A stretch of 61,731 bases of DNA, taken from positions 1 to 61,731 of the forward strand of contig JAKEKT010000141.1 in assembly GCA_021495925.1 (NCBI GenBank). Reading direction: 5' to 3'. How positions within the stretch are numbered: position 1 is the stretch's first letter; each line of letters starts with the position of its first letter. This DNA comes from Diplodia intermedia (Eukaryota > Ascomycota > Dothideomycetes > Botryosphaeriales > Botryosphaeriaceae). The notes under the pieces are model-generated. The model saw only the letters and a program-made list of their open reading frames with translations. It did not search any database and was not told where the DNA came from. The translations under genes and the position numbers were made by a program. Shown piece after piece: positions 33,085-43,714 of this stretch.

Positions 33085-34272
33085 TCACACCTCATACTCC
33101 GAATAATCGTCATCGTCGTCGTCCTCCTCATACAGGTCCTCCGGCCGCAGCACATCCTCCTCCTCTTCAAGCTTAATCGGCGCCGCCATCGACGTGCCCC
33201 GCCTAGACGTCGTCGAAGAACGCACCGTACCACCCGCGGCAGGAGTCCCGGACACCCGCGCCGGCAGCAGCTGTTGTCCCGCCGCCGCCGCCGCCGCCGC
33301 CGCCGTCGGCTCCATCGACGCGGGCGTGCGCGCGGCGAAGGCGTGGGCGTTGGCGGAGAGGGTGCTGCGGGGGCGGGTGTCGGTAGTGGTGGTAGTGGCG
33401 GCGGCGGTAGAAGGACCGGCGGCGGCGGGGGGAGGAGGGGGATGATGGTGAGAAGACGCAGACGCGGAGCCGTTGCTGTGGCTTCCGTTGTGGCCGTTAT
33501 GGCCGTTACTCAGACCCGCGGCCGCCGCGCGCGGAGCGGGCGAGCGCTCGCTCGACGGCATCACCACCGCTCCGCCGCTGCCGCCGCCGCTGCCGAACGA
33601 CGACGTCACGGTGTCGCTGCGGTGGCGGTGCGTAGCAGAAGTAGCAGCGCTCGTCGACCCCCCGAACGAGGTCCGCGCCTGCGTCGGCGTCGGCGAGGAG
33701 CGCGGCTCGTTCGCGCGACTGGTGACGCCCAGCTCGCGCAGCTCCTGGCGGCTGATGGTGCGGTCGTCGTCGTCGTCGTCGTCGTCGTAGTCGTTGACGA
33801 CGCGGCGGCGCTTGTTGGACGGCGTGCCCGTGGCGGGGACGCGGACGGCCTTCGGCTTCGAGGGCGTCGAGTTGACGCTGCGGGATTTGGCGGCGGTGGC
33901 GGTGGTGGTGGTGTTGGATGAGACTTGCTTGCGGATCTTGAATATGCGCTCCGAGATGGCGCGGGCGGTGGGCTTCTCGCCTTTGTCGTCGGCTGGGGGG
34001 GATGGGGTGTTAGCCTTTTTTTTTTTTTTTTTTGTTGTGGCGGGGTGGTGTGGAGGTGAGGTGGGGAGATGGGATGGGAAGTGGAGTGGAGTGGTGGAGG
34101 GGACTTACGCCAGGACTCGGCAATGGCGCCGTAGTTGATGGAGATGTTGTGGGTTTTGAGCAGCGTCGTGAACATCTGTGGGTGGAGGGATTAGTGGTTG
34201 GCTGGGTGGGATGGAAGGTTGAAGTGAAGTACTCACGAGCTGGTCCTTGTCGGGGGTCCACCTCATAGGCAT
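33085..34272 (-). CDS. SANT/Myb-like protein with an acidic C-terminus
   Basis: Three exons (34272-34237, 34175-34109, 33992-33085) give 336 residues. The first 60 residues, MRWTPDKDQLMFTTLLKTH then NISINYGAIAESWPDD and TARAISERIFKIRKQ, have the three-helix SANT/Myb-like form common in small fungal nuclear proteins. The Trp of the first helix and the basic third helix are kept. SNKRRRVVNDYDDDDDDD follows at about residue 100, a likely nuclear localisation signal beside an acid patch. The middle is low complexity (Ser, Gly, Ala, His, Pro). The C-terminus is acidic, LEEEEDVLRPEDLYEEDD. A poly-A tract in intron 2 shows as the T-run at 34018-34033. DNA binding is likely but the target is unknown. 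It aligns with the protein at 36162-36823. Confidence 0.78.
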
Positions 34273-36161
34273 GTTGGCGGCGGTACGGTAGCAGTAGCGG
34301 TGGCTTTGTGTGTAGAAAGAAAGAAGGCGGATGCGGATCTGTGGAGGAATGGTCGGGGGGAGAGGAGGTGGGCGGAGGGCAGGAGATTTAAGTCGCAAGG
34401 TACTCGGCGGTCCAGGGAATCGAAGACGCGTTGGCGGCGAGCAGACAGCGAGGCCGGCACGTCACCGCAAGTGCGTGGAGATGTGCGGGGAGCGCAGCCA
34501 GAGCTTCACGCAGCGTCGTACCAGAGCCAGGAATCAACGGAGCAGCAGCGAGCGCAGCCCGCGTCCGAGCTTCAGATGCGAGCACTTTACGCGGGTCGCG
34601 TCGAGCGAGGGAGGGCACGGGAATGGCGGCGGCGGGCAACGAGATGCGCCCAGCCTGTCGCAATCGACGTGGGTTTCTGGGGGACTCCGTGGGCTTCTGG
34701 GAGACTCCGTGGACGACGATGCAATGCACGGCAAGAATCCAGTGAAGAGCAGCGGCCAGGCTACGACAATGGCCAACGAGCAACGGAATGCGATGGTACA
34801 GCGATGAAGGTTCAGCCAAGCAAAGTCAGTTGTCCCCACTCGCGGCGGGGGGTGTTGGAGCTAACGGTTCTCTCGTGCCGTCTTACGCACCTCCCCAGCG
34901 ACAGCGCCGCCCTGTCGAACACCGCCGTGCAGCTGAACCCATTTCCCTCCCGCCCCGCATTTTTCATGTAGAAAAAACTAGTACAGTCTATTCCGCAGAC
35001 CCGAAACCCCCCACTCCCAGCTTCTCGCGCAAATCGAGAAGTTTCTGCGCGCTCAATGGGCAAGCAAAGTGCGGGCGAGTACCCCCCAGGCAGGGCGGCG
35101 GCGTCATGCGTCGTAAGGCCCCACGACGGCACCGCATCGCGCCATCTCTCCGCACGCGCAACCTCCTCCGCAAGCGTACCTGGATCTCCACCCCCAACCA
35201 ATCAGCCGCGGCCAGCTGTAGCACAAGAAGGCGTGCCGTGTGCCGCGGGTAGGGACAGGGGCCGCTGCAAGCTCTTTGGCCTTTCGAGCGTGGTGCGACG
35301 CGACGCGAGAGGTGCGCGCTCTACCGCGTCTCCATGCTGCTTATCGCTGCCCGCCGCTCCCGCCCGGCCCCTCTCACAGCGAAGCGGCCCCTCGCCCGCG
35401 GCATTTGGCGGAGCGGTGGCTGGAGACTTGTATCGCGATACAGATCGGTGCGCGTACCAGAGTCAAGGGGCACGGCTGCCTCCGGCCCAGACATGCAACA
35501 TCGTACCAACCCGCATCCCAGTGACTTCTTGCCCTTGGTCGATCACTTCCGTTTTATCTCGCTTCCCCTGCCCGTCGCCAGCCGCCTATATGTACTGTAG
35601 GTTTCTTTTGATCTGCCCGTCTGCCCCGTGCCCCCCTATTGGATGTGCTGAGTGCCTGGCAATCTCCTCTGCTCTCTGCGCCGTTCTTGTCACACCTTAC
35701 GGTGGAAGGGTAGTCTGTTGCTGTTGAGAGAGTGGGCGGCAATCGCAATCATCAATGGATATAGCCTGCTCGAACAAAACCATGCTCCACGGTGAAATTA
35801 CGGCACTGGTTTTTCGCTTGGGATAGGGAAGTGATTCTGGAAGAATCTGACTACGCGTTTGAATGCGCTTGAACAGAAATGTCATCAATTAATTTCGCTT
35901 CTACTGGCGTGTTTTTTCCTAACTGTTACTAAAGGAAAAGCTCGTTGTACCGGCTCATGCCATCCGTGATGATCCAGCTCACGAAATGGTACTCAGTATA
36001 CCACTTGTCCCGTCGAGCGTGCCATGAACACCGTTTCCCCCGCCAAAACAAAATCCCATTGTAATCAAAAGTGAATCGAATGAAATGAACAGCCAGAGGC
36101 AAGTCAGGCCCGATGCTGTCTCGCCATACATCAGACAGACAGGCGCTGTTGCTGCTTGCAC
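34273..36161. other. Intergenic between the two SANT-like genes
   Basis: Nothing that can be supported as a gene. Open frames run on both strands but resemble no family. A direct repeat of 20 bases with two mismatches occurs at 34671-34690 and 34691-34710 (GGGTTTCTGGGGGACTCCGT and its neighbour). Confidence 0.5.
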
Positions 36162-36823
36162 TTACGCCTCGAAGGGCTCGGTGTCGAAGCTGTTGAAGAG
36201 CCTGGACTCCTCGGTACCGTAGATGAACGAGCTGGAGTGCTCGAAGGCATCGGCATCGTGTGACAGCTGCTGCTGTCGGTGCTGGGGCTGCTGGACGGCG
36301 AGGTTGTCGTGGTCGTCGCTGTCGAGCGACGTCGGCGTACGCGGCTCGTCCTTCAGCTTGGACGGCGAGGCCTTGCCGCCGCGCTTCTTGGACGGCGACT
36401 TCTGCACGCGACCCGAGGCAACGGCTGTAGTGAGGCTCGTCAGTTCGTGTGCGTTTTTGCGAGGGGACATTTCGGATGGGTTGTTGCGGTCTTACCGTGC
36501 TCGCTGTTCGCCTTCGCCTTGGGCTTGCGCGGCGTGCTGTTCGCGCTCTTGACCCTGCTGGTCGGCATCTGACGGCATTCTTTCTCGGCCTCCTGCTTCA
36601 GGTCGTTGGCCATGCGCTTGGCGATGCGGAAACGGCCCTCAATGGCATCGTACGTGGCACCTTGGCCGAAGAAGTAGGCCACTCTCTTGTAGTCAATCTG
36701 CATCTCGAGTCAGTGTGCATGCTTGATGAGGAGTCTTCTCGAGCGTACAGAGTTGTCACTCGCGGCCACAAGCGCGGCGAGCAGGCGTGAGTAGCTCTCC
36801 TGGGTCTTCCAATCGATCGTCAT
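36162..36823 (-). CDS. Small SANT/Myb-like protein
   Basis: Three exons (36823-36749, 36697-36496, 36424-36162) give 179 residues. The start MTIDWKTQESYSRLLAALVA, then NSIDYKRVAYFFG and ATYDAIEGRFRIAKRMAND, follow the same helix pattern as the neighbour at 33085-34272, with Trp in helix 1, I-(D/N)-Y before helix 2 and a basic helix 3. A Lys/Ser/Pro-rich segment comes next (TPRKPKAKAN, then SPSKKRGGKASPSKLK). It resembles AT-hook or chromatin-binding linkers. The C-terminus is Gln/His-rich and acidic. No enzyme motif. A nuclear, DNA-binding role is likely. The gene is divergent from RAD14 across 762 bases, so the two may share promoter elements. Confidence 0.8.
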
Positions 36824-37585
36824 GGTTGGAAGTCTGACTGGAGAATTGTGCTGCGTAGAAGCGGATTGTAGGCGAGCGTGCCGTGCCGGTTGAGTGAGAG
36901 GGAAACAAAAGGTGAAGGTGTGGGTGAGAGTCGAGGAGAGCCAGCCGTGGAAAGATATACGGCTTGGTCGGCGCGCCCCCGGTCACCCCGAGGGCAGCAT
37001 GGGCAGCGCGACAACATGCCCGTCCCGCGTTGAGTCACCTACGCGAAACGCGAAAGCACGCGTCGCGGGGACGACGTAAAGTGTCTGCAGCATATCCCAG
37101 CTTCCGCACACCGCCATAGCACGGCGAGGAAGACGACAAGACTTGCGTCAAAGCAAGATTGGCTCGTTCATGCGCCCAGAAGGTAAGGGCTGCTTCTCAG
37201 CTGTCACCGCACGTATGAGACCCGGCGTTGACCGACAGCAACTGGCTGCTCGCATCACCGGCTGCCATGATCAATGTGACGGCTCGTCACCGATAGCGAT
37301 GTGAGAAACAATGTAGCTGAGGTAGCTTTGCAATTCTGAATGAACGACCTCAGCTTACTTGGCACACGGACGTCGGCAGCCATTTCGCCCGCGGCCAACC
37401 CGACGACCCTGCGTCATCGCCACCCGCTTCTGCCGCAGCCTTTCTTTGTAGCCTGCGCTGTTCTTCCGCGGACCAGCCCTTCGCTCGCTGACTACCAAAA
37501 GACAGTCCTAGCATTTCCGGAAGCACGCGCACCGCGCGGCGACACTACCCATCACGAGTCTTTTCCGTCGCGCGCGCCATCCATC
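36824..37585. promoter_or_regulatory. Divergent promoter of the SANT-like gene and RAD14
   Basis: The gap holds no gene. An in-frame ATG of the RAD14 frame at 37340 is treated as upstream sequence, because RAD14 homology begins after the ATG at 37586. Confidence 0.45.
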
Positions 37586-38842
37586 ATGTCGTCCTCCGCC
37601 CGCCGCCCAACCACTCCGCCTCCGCAAACGACCACCAAGCCCGGCAACCTCCCCGCCGCCCCTCTGACCCCAGAACAAGTGCGCCAGCTCGAGATCAACC
37701 GTCTGAAAGCCAAAGCCCTCCGCGCCCGGGCAGATGCGGAGAAGGCTGCCGCGGCCGCAGGGCCATCCAGCGGCGCTCACGCCGGCCAAAAGCGGCCACA
37801 CGACGCCATAAGCACGACAACCACCCGAGCAGCGGCGCGCAACCATCGCGACGGCACCTCGGCGACCGCCAACACCGCCGGCAACATCGCGGCCGCCATC
37901 ATGACGGCGCCGGCGGACAACGCGTACATCCGGCCGGCCAAGAAGTTCGAGAAGAGCAGCTACATCGAGTACGACCTGTCGGCCATGACGGACACGAAGG
38001 GCGGCTTCCTCTCGACGGCCGACGACCCGCACAACAAGGCGCTGAACTCGGGGCTCGGCAGAGACGGCGCCAGGGACGGCGAGGAGCAGAAGCCGGCGCA
38101 CATGACCATGGCCGAGTGGCAGCGGCACCAGCTGCTCAAGAAGCTGCGCGCCGCCAAAGCGGGGCCCTTCGAGCCGGGCCTCTCGGTGCTGGACGACGGC
38201 GGCGACGGCGGCGCCGCGCGCACGTGCCGCGAGTGCGGCTCGCGCGAGATCGACTTCCAGTGGCAGGCCGTCTTCGGCGTGGCCGTGTGCGGCGCGTGCA
38301 AGGAGCGGCGGCCGGAGCGCTACAGCCTGCTGACCAAGACGGAGGCGCGCGAGGACTACCTGCTCACGGACCCCGAGCTGCGCGACGAAGAGCTGTTCCC
38401 GCGCCTCGAGCGGCCCAACCCCCGCAGCGCGACGTACCACAGCATGCAGCTCTTCCTGCGCTGCCAGCTCGAGGAATACGCCTTCTCGCCGCGCAAGTGG
38501 GGCAGCGCCGCCGCGCTGGACGCCGAGTTCGCCCGCCGCGAGGCCGACAGGAGGGAGCGCAAGGAGAAGCGCTTCAAGAGCAAGCTGGACGATTTGAAGA
38601 AGCGCACCCGCGTCGAGGCGTACAGGCGCAGCAGACAGGCGGGCGCGGCCGTGGGCGACGGCATCGGCTTGGACGGCACCGGCGCCGGCCAGCGGCCGAC
38701 GGCGCAGTTTGGCGACAAGATCTCCGGCCGGTTCGACCGGCACGAGCACGAGTGGGGTCGGGCGGTCGAGGACCCCGAGACGGGGCTGACGAAGAAGAGG
38801 TGCATAGAGTGCGCGATGGAAGTCGAGGAGCTCGAGTTCTGA
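37586..38842 (+). CDS. rad14: DNA repair protein RAD14 (XPA)
   Basis: RAD14/XPA recognises and verifies damaged DNA in nucleotide excision repair, with RPA and TFIIH, in the nucleus. The 418-residue frame has no intron. The start MSSSARRP at 37586 is chosen because the frame before it is open by chance and does not resemble the family. The N-terminal part has LTPEQVRQLEINRLKAKALRA, the usual helix. YIEYDLSAMTDTKGGF is the family anchor before the zinc domain. The zinc ligands are Cys214 and Cys217 (CRECG) and Cys235 and Cys238 (CGACK). YSLLTKTEAREDYLLTDPEL and the basic helix EKRFKSKLDDLKKRTR complete the DNA-binding region. The tail after residue 350 is longer than in yeast and ends in KKRCIECAMEVEELEF, with two further cysteines. 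Confidence 0.94.
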   Translation: MSSSARRPTTPPPQTTTKPGNLPAAPLTPEQVRQLEINRLKAKALRARADAEKAAAAAGPSSGAHAGQKRPHDAISTTTTRAAARNHRDGTSATANTAGNIAAAIMTAPADNAYIRPAKKFEKSSYIEYDLSAMTDTKGGFLSTADDPHNKALNSGLGRDGARDGEEQKPAHMTMAEWQRHQLLKKLRAAKAGPFEPGLSVLDDGGDGGAARTCRECGSREIDFQWQAVFGVAVCGACKERRPERYSLLTKTEAREDYLLTDPELRDEELFPRLERPNPRSATYHSMQLFLRCQLEEYAFSPRKWGSAAALDAEFARREADRRERKEKRFKSKLDDLKKRTRVEAYRRSRQAGAAVGDGIGLDGTGAGQRPTAQFGDKISGRFDRHEHEWGRAVEDPETGLTKKRCIECAMEVEELEF

Positions 38843-39781
38843 TCGCGGCGAGGTTTGTTGTTGTTTGGCGGACACACGGATTTTGTGTGTTTGCCGAACA
38901 CGCTGGAAGAAGAAGAAGCGGAACATATGCTGCCGTTCATTGTACGCTCTGGATCGAATATGTATTCGGCATGGCGACTGTTGCACCTGCGTTGTCGAAA
39001 CGGTTGCTGGGTGAAGGGCTGCTTCATCCAACAAAAGTGCATCGCCTAGTCGATTCGCCACACCCGCGCGCTTGACGCCGCTAAAGCATCGCTGAGGTGC
39101 TCGCGGAAGAAGCTGTTGCGAGTGTACAAGACTGTCACTCTGACAGAAGGCTGGGTAGCTATGGGAGTGGCTCTATTGTTGATACTAGTAGCGGAGCGGC
39201 GGCGTTGGTTCGACTTGTCAAGGCTGCTTCACTCTTAAAGAAGAGTGTTGTCTTGAGGTTCATGAATGTGTAGGAGAAATTGGGAACTCTGCCTCAGCCC
39301 GTCTGCAGGTGTAAGCTGTAGGAATGTGGCATAGCAGGTGCTGCAAGGCATTGGGAGAGCGTATGGCGTCGAAGAGAATAGGAGAGTATCTCTAAGAGAT
39401 AAGAAGATGGCAAATTTTCCGGATCAGCATATTAATTCCTGCCCTTTTCATGCCGCCGTATCGTGGATATGCCCACCGAAGAGTGCAGGCCGAGGGGGTT
39501 ACGAGCAATCAAAACGTTTGGCTGCAGAAGCGACACTCCTGAATTTCTAAAAATACTCCTACGGCGTGCAAATAAGCTTTCAGGATCATCGTTCCATGGA
39601 ATTCGGACAGAAGCTTCTTAGGATAATCACATGGAAGGTCGACGGCGTCGGCGGGTGGGCCCAAGGCGTCTAGCGCAGCCCTGAGAGTCAACCCGCACCG
39701 TCACCGCCGCCAACACCTGAGACGCTCCTCAAAGGCGGCCGTCCACGCCGTCAGTCTTGCGAACCATGCGAGACAAGGTCC
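38843..39781. other. Intergenic, upstream of a Zn2Cys6 gene
   Basis: The 3' flank of RAD14 and the upstream region of the regulator at 39782. No gene or repeat is seen. Parts near 39230-39560 are lower in GC. Confidence 0.5.
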
Positions 39782-42000
39782 ATGCCGCCTTCGACCCAAG
39801 CCCCGCCCGGAGAGGCGGCCGCCCTGCCGCCTAACAGCGACCCGCAGCGCGCCCGCAAGCGGCCCAAGATCCGCCGCACCACCTTCGCCTGCGCCCGCTG
39901 CCACCGTCGCAAGATCAAGTGCGACGGCCTGAAGCCGGCCTGCTCCAATTGCGTGCAGGCGAAGCAGCCCTGCAACGGCATCCTCGACGGCGAGTCCAAG
40001 ACGGTCATCCCCCGCAGCATCGCTCAATACCTGCAGGAGAAGATCCGCGAAAAGGAGCAGCTGCTCAAGAAACTGGGCGTCGACACCGACTCGGACAGCG
40101 CGCCTCCCGCCCTCGGCCTCCACGCCAGCAATGACGCCCTGACGGCCGCCTCGCCCCCGCTCGGCGACTCGCAGTCGGCCGACGCCCTCCAGCCGCGCTT
40201 CGACCTCGCCTCCGAGACGGCGCGCAGCTTCAGCCACAGCCTCACCAAGCAGCTGCTGGTCTCGCAGGCCCGCTTCCCGTACGGCACCTTTCTCTTCGCC
40301 TCGTCGCACCTGCCGTCCGTGACGCCCGTGTCGGCCGACCCCGAGTCCCGCAGCGACTACTTCAAGGCCAAAAACGGCTCCAACCCGCTCGAGCAGATCC
40401 CCAGGGATGTCACGGAGCGCCTCGTGCGGAACTACGTCGAGAGGATCTCGCCGCTCTATCCATACTACGACCGGCAGGAGCTGTGGGCGCGGTACAACCG
40501 GGTTGCCAACGCCCAGCAGTTTGGGGACAACTCGGCAACCGAGCACGATGTGTTCGTCGTGTCCATGATGATCGCAATCAGCATCATGACGTCCAAGTTC
40601 AGCGACTCGGCCAAGATTGCCCTGTCCAGCGAGCGCATCTTCCAGCACGCCCTCAGCCACTCGGACGCGCTCTACGAAACCTCGTTCCGCAGTCTGCAGG
40701 GCACTCTGCTGCTGATCCAGTACTCGTACGTGATGCCGCGGGCTGCAAGTCTGTGGGACATTGTGGGCTTGGCCATGCGCATGGCATTGGAGCTGGGCCT
40801 TCATCGCGATCCGGAAGAACTCCCGGGCCACAGCCTCACCGACGCCGAGATGGAGCTTCGCCGCTGTGTCTTCTGGGTGCTCTACATCTTTGACCGATCC
40901 ATCTGCGCCACCAGCCACCGCCGCCTAGGCATAGCCGACGAGTCGATCTCGACCAAGTATCCGAGCGGTTTGGACGGCACGTATTTCCTGCACAACATCC
41001 ATTTCCGGCGCATCCAGTCTGAGCTTTGGACGGTCAATTACCTCCGCCGTGGGTTGCCCCTCCTCAAGGACGAGGGAAGCTACGAAATCTGGGCCGAAGG
41101 CATGGAGCAGCGCATGTGGGCTTGGCGGAATGAAGTGACGACCAAGAAGTCTGACAGTCCGGAGTGGTACGACATCGCCGTTTGGCACGGCTTTGTCTTT
41201 CTTCATCGGCCGTGTCCTCGGAATCCTTTCCCGCCCGCCAAAGCTCTGGTCAAGTGCTTCGAGGCTGCGACCGAGGTGGCTGCAGGCTATTGGGAAAACG
41301 CTCACAGCGGATTCCTCAAGTACAGCTGGCATGCGGTGCATCACGGGTTTGAGGCTGCCATTGCAATGCTCTATGCCATCAGACACTGCAAGGAAGAACT
41401 GAAGGAGCGTCACGGCACGCGAAAGATCCTGGAGACAGTCCACCTCTTCTCCTCCCTGTTCGTACTCATGAGCGAACGCTGGTCCCAAGCCCACGCGAGC
41501 CTGGAGTCGTACGAACGATGCAAGGCCATGGTGATGCGCGAGCTGATGCGGCCGGGGCTCGCTCCAGCTCCGGCGGAGAATGACGAGCTAGACCGCATGC
41601 TCCTGCCCCAGCAGGCTCAGGCAGAGAAGGTCGTCCGAGTCAAGAAGGAGGGCGAGTCGCTCGGCAGTGAAAGCAGCACTCCAGCGTCAGCCACGCCTTC
41701 GTCAGAACCACCCTCGCGCCTGCAACGGAAGCGGTCTTATATACAGCAACAGCAGTTCGAGGAGGCCGCGCTGAGCGCTGCCACGGGCCCGGCCAAGCCG
41801 TTGACCATATTGCCCGCGTCACCATCCCCTTTCCCGGCCCTCAGGCACAGGGCCAGCCACGGAGCAGAGCTTTCTTCGGCCGCGGGCCCTCCGCATCAGC
41901 CACCCAGCCTCCAGAAGCATTCTTCCATGCCGGCGGTGCCAACGGTACCGTTGTCGCAAATGCCGTGGTCGGCACAGCCGGTGCCGCAATTGAACTACCC

Positions 42001-42043
<43 letters not shown>

Positions 42044-42229
42044 CAACAGCAACAAGCCATGTTCAATGCCAGCCCAATCCCGGGGGCGGAGGAGCAGAAC
42101 CTATACCAAAGTTATGAAATGTGGAACACGAACGGCCAGACAACGACGAATATGAATATGAACTGGGAAGAGATGGTGGTTCAGCCGGATCAGAATGGCG
42201 TCGACGGGATGATGCTTTGGTCGATGTGA
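39782..42229 (+). CDS. Zn2Cys6 transcription factor with a poly-Gln tract
   Basis: A GAL4-type regulator of 815 residues in one exon. The binuclear zinc cluster has Cys at 37, 40, 47, 54, 57 and 64 (CX2CX6CX6CX2CX6C), with basic RRKIKCDGLKPAC typical of DNA contact. A short coil (YLQEKIREKEQLLKKLG) follows and would dimerise. The fungal-specific middle domain runs from about 210 to 560, with VRNYVERISPLYPYYDRQEL, LRRCVFWVLYIFDRSICATS and WHAVHHGFEAAIAMLYAI. The C-terminus is disordered, with 18 Gln in a row (42002-42055) and a short acidic, Trp-containing end (NWEEMVVQPDQNGVDGMMLW) fit for activation. The target pathway cannot be named. It is followed on the same strand by a second Zn2Cys6 gene. 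Confidence 0.92.
42002..42055 (+). repeat. CAG/CAA repeat coding for 18 Gln
   Basis: Eighteen Gln codons in a row, mostly CAG with CAA interruptions near the 3' end, inside the activation-type tail of the regulator at 39782-42229. Confidence 0.95.
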
Positions 42230-43714
42230 AGGGTTGGAGGCTTCTTCCAGGGGGATATCCTGGGAGTTGTTTTAATTCCAGTAGTAGGCGGTAGACGAAA
42301 GCCAAAAGGCAGGCGGGCAGGCATCACTGTAGATCAAGCAAGTCATCAGTCGGCGCAGACGTCGACGGGGCTCCGAGCTCTGTCGAGCGCCTGGCGAGTG
42401 GCGACGTAAACGAGCAAGGTCCAAGTCCTGTCAGTTAATAGTTAATCAGGCCCACGCATGCGCGGGGAGCAGCTCGAAAGTTAAAGCTAGTGATCAGAAG
42501 GCTCCTAACCGAATTAGGCAGATATGGTATTCCTCGGTTTGTGACAGGGCGAAGATGGAGAAGATTCCAAGCTGGTGGGCCCCTCCCCCCTTCAGTACCT
42601 AGCGGTTCACGAGTGTGTTCCCCAGCCATTCATGGCTATTGGCCGGCGATACGAGGTGGCGTGGAGAGACTTGCGGTAGTCGAGAGTGCTAGGTAGTCGG
42701 GCAAAGGGCTCGCCACGTTGATAAGCGCAACCCCTTAAAGGATTGGCTGTGGTGTGAGGTCGGAGTGGATTGCAGAGGGATTGCACAGGGCAGCTGGCTC
42801 TCGTCGGGCGGACGGTATCCACAATAGCATCGCCATCAGGGCTCGGTTGGTCGTGTGGTGGAAAACGGATCGCGAAGTCGGCGCGGGATCAGCGGGTGGA
42901 GCCCTGCAGCGGACCGTTATATAGCTGGGCTCGGCCACATTCCGCCCAGGAAGCCAGGAACGGAACGATCGGACAGCCTCTTTTGGACGCCGCAGCAGGT
43001 TGTGGCGGGCGGGAAGGGCTGCTCGACCGCTGGAAGCCGACGGCCGATCGACGGGCTCGCGCAAAGCCGCTGGAATGGGTGTGACAAGAGGGCGAGCGAG
43101 CCCAGAAACGGCGCGCCTGAAGCCGCAAGGCACGCACGCAGCCACCGCCGCGGCGGCATGCCCACGCTGTCGGGGTCACGATGCGTGTGCCTATAAAGCG
43201 CGACGCCGCTGCCGGTGCGCGCGCTGGTGGTGGCCGCGCCCGCTCCGCCCTTCGCATCGCCGCCCTCACCACCACTACCATCGCCAACACCACCCCAAGC
43301 GCCCGGCACCCGGCACCCTGCTGCTCCCCCCGGCCCCGGCAGCGGCGACGGCACGCGCGGGAGGCCCAATCGGCCCAGGCTCCAATGCAGTCGGCGCCGG
43401 CAGCCGTGTAGCCTGGCCAGGCGTGCCTAGGGCCGCCCTACCGGCAGCGTGCAGTCGCCGGCGGCAGGCTTCCCCGTGGGGAGGCCGACGAAGCGCATCG
43501 CCTGCGCGTCACGGCGGAATGGACCAGCTTGGGATGGCGGACTGACTGCTGCGTACGGAGGCCCGGGGCGCCTTACTCTGCGGCTGGTGGAGGCCGGCGG
43601 CGAAATCGGCGGCCCACGTCGGAGCGCAGGCGCAGGCGCAGCGCAGGCGCAGGCGCAGGCGCAAGGCGGCCTCTTCCACCGTCGCATCGCTGCCCGTCGA
43701 CCTCAGCCCCTCGA
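42230..43714. other. Intergenic, upstream of the second Zn2Cys6 gene
   Basis: No gene is seen. The last 600 bases are extremely GC-rich. A GCGCAG-type hexamer repeat lies at about 43622-43664, roughly 50 bases before the start codon. Confidence 0.5.
43622..43664 (+). repeat. GCGCAG hexamer repeat just before a start codon
   Basis: About seven units of GGCGCA/GCGCAG lie in the leader of the second Zn2Cys6 gene. If an upstream in-frame ATG (43529) were used, this would code for Gly-Ala-Arg-rich sequence. Confidence 0.7.

Noticed and set aside
34300..34971. Plus-strand frame of 223 codons upstream of the SANT-like gene
   Set aside because: Arg/Glu-rich GC artefact overlapping equal frames on both strands; no recognisable domain.
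37508..39061. Minus-strand open frame of 517 codons
   Set aside because: Antisense of RAD14; Arg/Ala/Leu-rich composition from high GC third positions, no family resemblance.
39701..40918. Minus-strand open frame of 405 codons
   Set aside because: Antisense of the first Zn2Cys6 gene, which has an intact zinc cluster on the other strand.
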